The position numbers were made by a program, and so were the translations under genes. The notes under the pieces were generated by a model. It did no database searches and was not told the origin of the DNA. It saw only the letters and a list, made by a program, of their open reading frames with translations. Below are positions 53,728 to 62,186 of a stretch of DNA of 64,000 nt, one piece after another. Source of the stretch: Parapristionchus giblindavisi. Its lineage: Eukaryota; Nematoda; Chromadorea; Rhabditida; Diplogasteridae. Each line of letters opens with the position of its first letter. Positions within the stretch are counted from its first letter, which is position 1. The stretch covers positions 558,001 through 622,000 of the forward strand of contig CALSFV010000211.1 of assembly GCA_943737045.1 (NCBI GenBank). The letters run 5' to 3'.

Positions 53728-54196
53728 ATGCTGTGTTCAAAACTTGGAAAATGCAAGAAAATGCGGAAAATGCTGTTCAAAAGTTCAGGTGGAAAATGCT
53801 CGAAAATGCTCGATTTTGGATCGAAAAAGATGGTTTTATACACTTTAAAAGCGTCGAACCTCGTTGTTTCATGGAAAACAGCTAACTTAGGTCATTTATA
53901 AAGTATGCTGCTGAAATAAATATCGTATGATCCTTTTTTGAGCACTTTAAGCCGAAAATCAACGAAAATGCTGCGAAAAATCAACCTAGCGAGTCCATAT
54001 TTAAAATTACCACTTATCATCAATAAAATGCGTCCATAAGACTGTTTGCAACCAATAAACGTTGTTATTAAACAAAAAAACCATTAAAATATGCTTAAAA
54101 TCCTCGAAAATGAGCATTTTCAGAGCATTTTCATGCTGAACTTCTGAACAGCATTTTCCGCATTTTCGTGCATTTTCCAAGTTCAGAACACTGCAT
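53728..54196. mobile_element. Tc1/mariner-like MITE with TA duplication
   Basis: Inverted ends atgctgtgttcaaaacttgg and (inverted) atgcagtgttctgaacttgg are flanked by TA on both sides (53726-53727, 54197-54198). The opposite palindrome arm keeps the pre-insertion sequence (accaattctgta followed by agggaccc) at about 55562-55580, which defines the insertion. The ends consist of repeated gaaaatgc units. No transposase. Confidence 0.8.
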
Positions 54197-54315
54197 TAGG
54201 GACCCATATGGGTAGTTAGGGTTGAGGGGAGGGGACCGACAAATCTGTTTTCAAAAGGTGCACCGCGGACCTACTAATCGATATTTTCGATTATTTATTG
54301 TACACCACCCTCCAG

Positions 54316-54445
54316 AAATCCCTACCCGGAGGCCTACATATTCGGAAAAGGCAGCAATTATCCATGTGAATGCAAGGAAGAAGGATGCACTCTTTGTCCC
54401 AAGTTCCGCTTCGAATATTTCTGGGAGAACTTGCACCAATGCTGA
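54316..54445 (+). pseudogene. Orphan terminal-exon-like frame, Cys-rich
   Basis: After an acceptor-like ccctccag there is an open frame of 42 codons and a stop: it starts NPYPEAYIFGKG and ends CECKEEGCTLCPKFRFEYFW ENLHQC. The CxCxxxxCxxCP spacing and balanced composition look like real secreted-protein coding sequence, yet no upstream exon was found nearby. It begins exactly where the left palindrome arm stops matching the right one. It may be a gene fragment left by rearrangement. Chance is not excluded. Confidence 0.35.
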
Positions 54446-54574
54446 TTATTTAGGTGTAGTTCCCCTTGTATATATCTTCATTCACCGCATTCTGTTCGAA
54501 TGATAAAACTCTGAAATGTCGATAAAACAATGATAATGAAGTTGAGGAAGTTTGTAAAAATGAGCAAAAGTATA

Positions 54575-55440
54575 ATGGCCGGGACGGGAATCGAACCAGG
54601 GGGTATAGGAGTGCTAGCAGGGATGGGCGAAAAAGTTTTTTTCGTGTTCGTTTTTTTCGTTTTTTTCGACCCCCAGACGAAAAATTGTTCGGTCGAAAAA
54701 TTGTTCGTCTTTCTCGGAAATTTTTCGAGTTTTACACTAGATATTCTGGAAGTTCAAAACCAACGAAATATAGGGAAAAGGGGATTCAACTACAAAAAAA
54801 AGTATTTTCGAAAGAAATTCAATACTTTTTTCATACTGTATGTTTTCCACTCGAGAAATGATCGAGTTCTTACTGTATTTTCACTTTTTCTGAGTCGCTG
54901 ACGACTTTTTTTCCATATAATGACGATTTTTTTTCCATATTCAAGTCAAATTCACGAACATCTAGCAGGGAAAATTCATGAGAAAAAAATTCCCTCCCTG
55001 GTATGGATGTGGGGGAGATTTTTCTCTACTGCGGAAACCATCCTGTCCGACAATCATAGTCGCCTCTCTCATTCCTCTTTCGAATCTCTGATTTTTCTCA
55101 ATGTCAATATTCCTCTCATGAGTTTCGTATGGGGTGAAGTTGTGTCGAATTTACGTTTCTTATTGTTTCTTCATCTTCCATATTTTGCCTAAATAAGTTT
55201 TCTGGAAGCATCCAATAAAGAATGACTTTCGAGCTCAACAATTTCAACATTATAAACTACTTTAACAGTAAAATTGGATTTTTTTCGTTTTTTTCGAATT
55301 TTTCGAATTTTTTTCGAGGTTTTGAAACGAAAATTTTTCGTTTTCGAATTTTTTTCGTCCGATCATGTTCGCCCATCCCTGAGTGCTAGTGTGATGCGCT
55401 CCCGGTTGAGCCGCTGAGGCAGTTGTCCACTCTATGTCGC
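54575..55440 (-). repeat. tRNA-like unit interrupted by a hAT MITE
   Basis: On the minus strand, an A-box-like ggctcaaccgggagcgc (about 55395-55420) and a B-box-like ggttcgattcccg (about 54585-54600) would be about 40 bases apart if the element 54618-55381 and one copy of its 8-bp duplication were removed. The remnant stems are imperfect, so this is probably a tRNA-derived SINE or tRNA pseudogene rather than a functional tRNA. Confidence 0.55.
54618..55381. mobile_element. Non-autonomous hAT-like MITE, 764 bp, 8-bp target duplication
   Basis: Ends start cagggatgggcgaaaaag and close ttcgcccatccctg. The perfect flanking direct repeat agtgctag is at 54610-54617 and 55382-55389. Next to the ends are gttcgttttttcg-type runs. 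No transposase frame is visible. Same end type as the element at 31611-31967. Confidence 0.9.
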
Positions 55441-55778
55441 ATCTCCTTGGGTATTTAGGTGGCGCGTACATCAATCGATATTATCGATTAGTAGGTCCGC
55501 GGTGCAGCTTTTGAAAACAGTTTTGTCGCCCCCCCCCCCTCAAAACTAACTACCCATATGGGTCCCTTACAGAATTGGTTCCGTTGCAACTGGTGCTTCC
55601 CTTGTCAGTCATCGATCGCCGAAAAAATCGACATATTCATACATTTTTGAGTACTAAATCGTTCCTCACAACGACCACCACGAACATTGATTACTTCAAA
55701 AATCTCCGAAATTTTGTAAACTATAATCTTTTTGATCTTTGTACCAACAATTGTGCATTAAAAGTTCATATTTTGTAT

Positions 55779-55784
55779 TTTATT
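55779..55784 (-). terminator. Polyadenylation signal of the 56-57.6 kb gene, copied from UGP
   Basis: AATAAA on the minus strand in the UGP context (aatgaataaaata), 258 bases after the stop at 56042. The UGP signal lies 264 bases after its own stop. Confidence 0.65.
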
Positions 55785-56041
55785 CATTATTTTGATATAA
55801 CATCTACAGTAATTCTGCTCACTGAGCGTCGCTGTAGATGGTGTGTAGCAGGTTACGGTAGCCTCTACGAGGTTACGGTACGACGGAAATGTACAAAAAA
55901 CTCGAGAAGAACTGAGTACAATCGATAAAACGATATTGGCGGGGGGAGTCATGCGGTAAAACGTACATTCAAATAGAGTGTGGGATCCCGTACGGAATCA
56001 GGGATATGGGAGGAATACTGTAGTCTACTGTAGTCGCCGCG

Positions 56042-57596
56042 CTAATTGTCGGTGGGAGATCCGTGAGCGGACGGGAGGGGCGAGATGTCCTGCAGAAGCT
56101 CGCCGATACTATCATCCATCTCTCCAATCACGTCCGGCTCTTCTTGAGTATGAGCAGGCCCTCTAAAAATAGAATAAGTTCATATCTGTAGTGAAAATAG
56201 TAATATATAGATGGTGACATTAAAAATACTAAAAATACTACAACTGTTCAGCTATAGATAAAGGTTAACTTACTCAAAACTCTCTCAAAAAGACAAGCTA
56301 GATAATACTCTCTCGCTCGAGATAGTAACGTTGACTGGAGTAAGCTAACTAAGTTATCTCACATATGAGAGAACGTTTCTCTAATTGTCGCATCTTAGAG
56401 AACCTATGACTCAAATATGATACAGTTTGCCGTCAGTGTATATAAAATGGCATTAGAAATACCTTGCACAGCAGCGTCGATCAGAAAGCAGATTGAGTAG
56501 ACCTGATTGTGGAGTCGAGCCATTATAGAGTTCTTGCACGAGTACTGAATAGATCATTCATACGTTAAAGGGAGCGTAACCTCTCCAACGGTCTCTTCAA
56601 CGGTCTACGCTCTCTCGTTGTTAGAGAACAGAGAAATAGTGTGCACAATGAAGAGACCATTGATAGAGGTAACGTTCTCTTTAAATGATTATGCATAAAT
56701 TCTTGCATCGAGTCGCGTAAGTTTCTTATTCATATATAATAGTTAAAATAATTGAGTATTTATTTTATTTATTAATTTACAAATGTGTCAAAAGTTTGTA
56801 ATCTGACATATCCATGCACATCACTGCACGCGAAATGAGGATTACTTTTATATTTTACATAATATTACTTTTAAATAATAAAAACAAACATACTCCGTCG
56901 ATGGATGGTCCGTCGTGGCGCGAATCCGGAAATGGACGAACTGAAAACAAAATATTTTAAATAATTCAAGAAAAAGTTTAAATTTTCTCCAATATCATAT
57001 ATATATTTCTAAATATAAAACAGAATGGTCATCCGTTTGTTCAAGCCACGTCGACTTTTTTCTCTCTCTCTCCGTTCCCCTCTCTCTTTCACCAAACAAA
57101 TTTCCAATTTCATTTTCATATCACCGCCATTCCCCTATAAAAGCATTGGGGTGGGGGGTGGCCAGAAACCGAAGAAGTTCCGAAATTTCGTGTTAAAATA
57201 AAAAAAATATATATCCCTCTCACTCTTTTTTCTCTCTCTCTCTTTTTCAAAAGTAAACAGAAGGTTTTAAGTTTCACATACTGTTGGAGCGATGGAGTAA
57301 TTGGTCGATGGCTAGTATGGTCTCAATTGTAGATTGGAGAGTGATCTCAGTTCCCTGTCGCTTGTCCAGAGGGAGTAGATCATATACGAAGTATCTAAAT
57401 AGATAAACGGATAGATATTATGGATGGATATTAGATAATAACATATCATAAAAGAATTTAAAAAATTAAAATTCAATGATCAAAGAAGAAATAATAAAAT
57501 TAAATTTAAATAAAATAAGTAGAAATAATTTTCTCACCTCTTGTCGATCCGATTAGCTATTCTTGAATATACCCCACAGAGTGTTTGAGAGGCTTC
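56042..57596 (-). CDS. Unrecognised protein, last five exons (5' part not found)
   Basis: Exons, 5' to 3' on the minus strand: 57596-57538, 57394-57282, 56940-56890, 56544-56463, 56162-56042; phases consistent, 141 residues plus stop. The sequence begins EASQTLCGVYSRIANRIDKR, continues YFVYDLLPLDKRQGTEITLQ and STIETILAIDQLLHRSN, then RPFPDSRHDGPSIDG, LVQELYNGSTPQSGLLNLLS, and a strongly acidic end EEPDVIGEMDDSIGELLQDI finishing SPTDN. It has no signal peptide or membrane segment in the visible part. The first half is amphipathic-helical in look, and the acidic tail suggests a protein-interaction or nuclear role, but I do not recognise the family. The exon 3 donor could be GTTTGT at 56889 (used here, keeps frame) or GTATGT four bases earlier. 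Upstream exons above 57.6 kb were sought without success. Confidence 0.65.
56262..56442. mobile_element. Family-3 palindromic repeat
   Basis: Shares aactctctcaaaaagaca, ctcgctcgagatagtaacg, gttatctcacatatgagag and gactcaaatatga with the copy at 9646-9862. It is intronic in the minus-strand gene. Confidence 0.7.
56563..56688. mobile_element. MITE-2 copy
   Basis: Complete copy (ttaaagggagcgtaacctct to gttctctttaaa), in the intron between the 56490 and 56915 exons of the minus-strand gene. Confidence 0.8.
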
Positions 57597-57739
57597 CTAA
57601 AAATAATTTTTTTTAAATATTACACAAAATTAGAAAAACATTTTTTTACGAAACATGTAAATTCCGTAAAATCGCAAAACATAAAATGTACATCCCTGAT
57701 ATATATGTAGCTTTTCACAAATGTTTCTATGGTTCATAT

Positions 57740-57866
57740 TAAAGGAAGCGTAACCTCACTCAATGGTCTCTTCATTGCGCACACTATTTCTCTGTTCTCT
57801 AACAACGAGAGGGCATTGCGCGTCGAAGAGACCATTGAGAGAGGTAACGCTCCCTTTAAGAAAGGA
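57740..57866. mobile_element. MITE-2 copy
   Basis: Complete copy with a shortened left half, 140 bases upstream of the most 5' exon found for the minus-strand gene. Confidence 0.8.
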
Positions 57867-59143
57867 ACAGGTATAGATATTGATATAATTTATCTGCGCG
57901 CCAAAACATAGTGAAAGAGAAAAGATAGATTGTCCGTATAAAATGTACTTGTGGAATTGCCTTGCTAGTATGTAACCGCTAGACAGAGAAATAACGATCG
58001 ATCCCTTCCACTTTTTCCACCCTTCCCTCCTCGCTCTCTCTGATCTACCTACTATCTCACTTGTGCTCTCTCTCTAAATATATTGTGGCTGTGGTGGGAC
58101 ACTCTGGTACCAAATTTATGTTTATAAACAAGTGTATTTTATTCGGTCAATAGGAAGCGACTCGTCTTGTGTCGAATCAATCGTTGATTGGCATAAGGAA
58201 TAGGCTGACTTGGCGCACTCTAAGGCCGTAGCTTGCGAATTCCACCACCACTTTGCGTCGTGATTTTTGCTGATTTTTATGATATATCACAGTTCCACTT
58301 TTCCGTATGGGGATCTCCCGCGGATTTGAACATGCAATAATACCATGAGTGACACAAATTCTGACCGAGTATGAGCCCGATCGGTTGAATTTTGAGAAAT
58401 TTTGGAAATACATTTTTCTCATTTTTCGAGGTACAGTAAGTACACTGAAAAAAATCCATCTCTAACAATTCCCTCTCTCTTGTAAGGTACCGCAAGAGAA
58501 CAATTCCCAAAATATGAATAATTCCCTCATATGTAAGTGGAGAAAAAATCACTTATTGTAACATATATCTTCTATATATGTATAGTAGATAACAGTTTAA
58601 TAGTGTTTCACGAAATTTCGAGTTCGAGTTCGAAGTTATGATTGGAGAAAGGAGGTCTAGAATAGTTAGAGCACGGTTTTTTCAGGTCATCCAAAAAATT
58701 AAAGTGACTTTTTGTGGGATAAAAGAGCATCAACAGCCATTCTATTACAGGGAGCATCTTCTGTCTTCATTATGCATTATGCGTTCATTTGAAGGAATAA
58801 AATATTAAATATTATATTATATTATTATAATTGTCATGACAAAGTATAAGCTTGATCGGACAAAGTCTCAGACTTTCGGAAAAATTCCAAAAAAAAAATT
58901 CTAAAAATTTAATTGATCGGGTTGCTAGTCGAATAAGTTTTGTATCACTCATGGGCTATCATCTCTGGCAAGTTTAGAGCCGGCACCTTCTCTGAACAGC
59001 AGAGTTATATCTGCTGTGGCCACAGTCTCTCGCTTTCTTTGCCCACGAGAGAGTATTTATTTATTTATTTCTTTATCCATCAGTTAAAATCAAGAATAAT
59101 GAATGAATGAAGCAATAAGGGAGTGATGGAGTTCCGTCGCTTA

Positions 59144-59268
59144 AAGGGAGGGTGACCTCTCTCAATGGTCTCTTCGACGCGCAATGCTCTCTCGTTGTTA
59201 GAGAACAGAGAAATAGTGTGCAAAATGAAGAGACCATTGAGTGAGGTAACGCTCCCTTTAAGCGATTT
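59144..59268. mobile_element. MITE-2 copy
   Basis: Complete copy; both ends read (ttaaaggga) and the centre is cgttgttagagaacagag. Confidence 0.8.
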
Positions 59269-59392
59269 CGGTTGGGGAGTGGCAGCTTCATTGCCAATGT
59301 TGGGGTGTGCCGTTAAAAGTCATTATTGAGTATGTACAGAGGGGTTGCAGCATCGCTGTGCTATAACACGACGAGGTATCATGACCGTGCAC

Positions 59393-59815
59393 GCCTTGTC
59401 GAGGCTACAGTAACCTCGTCGAGGCTACAGTAACCTCGTCGAGGCTACAGTAACCTTGTCTAAGCTACAGTAACCTTGTCGAGGCTACCGTAATCTTGTC
59501 GAGGCTACCGTAATCTTGTCGAGGCTACCGTAATCTTGTCGAGGCTACAGTAACCTAAACCCCATCTATAGTGACGCTCAGTGAGCAGATTTACTCGTAG
59601 ATTGTAGTAACCAGATTTTATGTCAAAGTAATGAATAAAATACGTATTCTAATTCAACTTGTGGTGCAGAATAGTTGTAGCAAAGATCAAAGATCAAAGT
59701 TCACAAAAATTTCGAAGATGAAAGAGCAGATTTTTGAAGTAGTTAATGTTCGTGGTGATCGTTGTGAGGAACGTTTTATAATTCCAAAAGTATGAATATT
59801 TTGATTTTTTCTCTT
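59393..59815 (+). repeat. Third copy of the UGP 3' UTR, with an expanded 20-bp tandem repeat
   Basis: A direct copy of about 51550-51855: it shares ccatctatagtgacgctcag, gtagattgtagtaaccagat, aatgaataaaatac and caaagatcaaagttcac. The cttgtcgaggctacagtaac unit, single in UGP, is present here eight times (59395-59556). No UGP coding sequence precedes it. Confidence 0.85.
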
Positions 59816-60073
59816 CTTAAATTGTATGCTTAATTGACCTAATTTTAACTCACTTAACCAAATTTTCAATACTTACCAGATGCTAATTTTTTTTCAAAAG
59901 TTGTATTATAAAAAATACCCTTGATAAATAAAATTTCCAAACGACTTGAAGCTATTAACCCATTATGACCTTCAAGAACCCATATTTCTTAGTGGTTTTA
60001 TGAAAGAGGCAAATGCGCGTTAAGGAATAATCCCATTAGCAAGTAATACAAAAACAGTGGACATTTCATCTCC

Positions 60074-60190
60074 TTAAAGGCATACCCCAAGCTAATTTAC
60101 TCTCTACATTGGCAATACTCTCTCGTTTACAAAGAGAGCGAGAGAATGTGGCCAGAGCGGAGAGTTTCAAATTAGCTTACAGTGAGCGTT
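60074..60190. mobile_element. MITE-1 copy nested in the 59.8-60.6 kb element
   Basis: Left end cttaaaggcataccccaagc, core ctctcgtttacaaagagagc, right end gagtttcaaattagctta. The homologous element in the palindrome (51.9-53.1 kb) lacks it. Confidence 0.75.
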
Positions 60191-60254
60191 TCATGTCTAT
60201 TATATCTTTATTTAATGTAAGATAAATTAAATTAAATTATGCCTGTGAATGTAC

Positions 60255-60470
60255 ATCATAGGTCGAATAGCTAGGTTATCTGTTTTCAAAATGCGGTCAG
60301 GTTTTTCGATTTTGTGAAATTTTGGCTCACAATGCGGTCAGGGTTATCGATTTTTGGAAAATTTCGGCTCAAAATGCGGCCAGGGTTTTCGATTTTTGAC
60401 ATATTTTGGCTCAAAATGCGGTCATGCCTAGTACCTAGTAACATACTTTTCGACCTATGATGTACATAGA
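60255..60470. repeat. Four-unit tandem repeat between inverted ATAGGTCGAA ends
   Basis: Four ~50-bp units of the form aaaatgcggtcagggttttc plus gattttt, tgaaattttggctca lie between ataggtcgaa (left) and ttcgacctat (right). A similar aggtcgaa / ttcgacctat pair brackets about 28772-28865 in a cyclin T intron. Confidence 0.75.
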
Positions 60471-60690
60471 TGAAGGAGATTTACTCTATTTTACATTGAA
60501 CAATCGACAAATAAATACGGTTAATTATGCAGACAATGAGGCGAGCGGGACCGGAGAGATCACTTTGCGTTCTATATCACATGTTTTCGAATATCAAAGA
60601 TCATAGATTGTAATGACAGATAGATGACAGATGGCTGCGATGGTAGATAGGCAGAGAACTTATCATGAAATAGGAAGGAAAAAGGAACAG

Positions 60691-60822
60691 GCACTAGGTC
60701 GAATGAGAACCGATGAATAATAACCGACTGGATGCTAACCATTTACATACTTGGTCTATTCATTAGCGCATGCAAATGGTCATCATCCAGTCGGTTATTA
60801 TTCATCGGTTCTCATTCGTGCC
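60691..60822. mobile_element. Near-perfect hairpin element
   Basis: cgaatgagaaccgatgaata, continuing through ataaccgactggatg, is matched exactly by the inverse at the right end. The loop is about 40 bases. Confidence 0.75.
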
Positions 60823-61068
60823 CACGGGACAAGGAATATTCGTTGTGGTCGTTGTGACTTTGAACGAATTAGCGATAGAGTGACAGATAGATATCGATGG
60901 GATGTCACGGGAGAGATTACAGATAGAGTTCGGTGTCTGGAGCCCAGGGCCGAAACACCGAGCCGCTCACCTTATACACATTATTCACAATAATTTCTTC
61001 ATAAATAATATACAGCCATTATATCCATCATTTTATTTATTTAATAGAGGCAGATAGAGTACAGTACA

Positions 61069-61320
61069 GCCCGATCATACATTTTCGCCCCACCCACAAT
61101 CAGTTGTTTTTGCGAATTATAAACTGACTCGAAATTAGAACAAAACTGACCCGATCTACATCTCAAGTACTCGAAACTGACCCGATCTTAGGTGATTCTT
61201 ACTAATCTCGATCTCCCGCATATTCGTAGATGGGTCTCGAGTTTCAAAACTGACCGCGGTCGCGCGCATCGACAAAAAGTGCTCACTCACAATGTGGGTG
61301 CTCGAAAATGTATGAGCCCG
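61069..61320. mobile_element. Inverted-end element
   Basis: gcccgatcatacattttcg and the inverse cgaaaatgtatgagcccg bound it, with gccccacccac / gtgggtg extending the stem. The interior repeats aaactgacccgatc. Confidence 0.7.
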
Positions 61321-61849
61321 ATATCCTGTCATGTGTGGGTCATTCTACTGATAGGTCACAACGTTTCGAGAGCGGAATCTAGCGAGGCGACGAGAGAAAA
61401 AGTGAGACAACGCGTGAGAGAGAGAGTGCAGACAGTTAGACACACGCGACGCGACACGCGACGCATGCAAGAGCGCGGAGGAGGGAGACTCCGCCTCCCC
61501 GGCATTGATGTGCATTATTGGCATGTTGCCAAAAATTCTGTTTCCTCTCTCCCCACAGGGCTGAAACGCTGTGTAGGGCCCACCCCACACAGGCCGGTCC
61601 AGTGTCTAGGACCAGGGCCGAAACACTGGATCGTATTTATCTCTAGATATAAGTCTTTACATAGTTTCTCTTCTAACACAACCTACTTTAAAAACCATTC
61701 CTTCATTACTTTGACTTTAATTTGTACACGAGTGCTACTGCGGCGCCCTGCGGCGTACATTTGCGCTCATAATTTATATATTTCTGTGGGTACTGAGTTT
61801 CCGTTATTAAAAGTTGTTTTAATGACCAAAGAAACTTAAACAATTTTTT

Positions 61850-62022
61850 TTATTAATGAGAAAAAAACAATTAAAAGACAAATCACACATGTCCGAAAAC
61901 AATGGGTTCTGAAAAATTTCAAAAATATCTTACGGCGATCGTGCGATATACCTTTCTAGTAAATAATCACCCATCGTTTTCGGACCAGTGTGATTTGTCT
62001 TTTAATTGTTTTTTCATTAATA
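61850..62022. mobile_element. Inverted-end element
   Basis: About 55-bp inverted ends: caattaaaagacaaatcaca on the left and tgtgatttgtcttttaattg on the right, extending through gtccgaaaac / gttttcggac. Confidence 0.8.
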
Positions 62023-62134
62023 AAAATGAGTGGGTAAAAAAAGTGAAGTTAAAAGTGGGTACGCAATCAGATAGTGAGAGAGCACCAGACAGACAGAGAT
62101 TGTGGACAAACACAGAGACACAGAGGGACGCTAA

Positions 62135-62186
62135 CTAAACTGCCTAAACACCAAACGGAGAGACGTTTGGTGTTTAGGCAGTTTAG
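62135..62186. repeat. Perfect 23-bp-stem hairpin
   Basis: ctaaactgcctaaacaccaa plus acg is followed by a 6-base loop and its exact inverse. A precursor-miRNA-like or terminator-like fold is possible, but there is no other support. Confidence 0.7.

Larger units (their letters stand above)
51412..56041. repeat. Intergenic palindrome built from the UGP 3' UTR
   Basis: Left arm, about 51412-54310, and right arm, about 55468-56041, are inverted copies. They begin at the two convergent stop codons (51411 and 56042) and share ccctgattccgtacggga, accgcatgactcccccc, the polyadenylation context, the gttcgtggtgatcgttg-type segment, accaattctgta and ggacctactaatcgat. The left arm is longer because of three insertions: about 51859-53066, 53080-53690 and 53728-54196. 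The right arm shows the uninterrupted state at each of these points. The centre (54311-55467) is single copy and contains a tRNA-like unit with a hAT MITE inside. Confidence 0.85.

Noticed and set aside
61192..61839. 215-codon open frame on the plus strand
   Set aside because: It crosses the inverted-end element at 61069-61320, has no recognisable domain, signal peptide or consistent splice context, and its composition follows local repeats.
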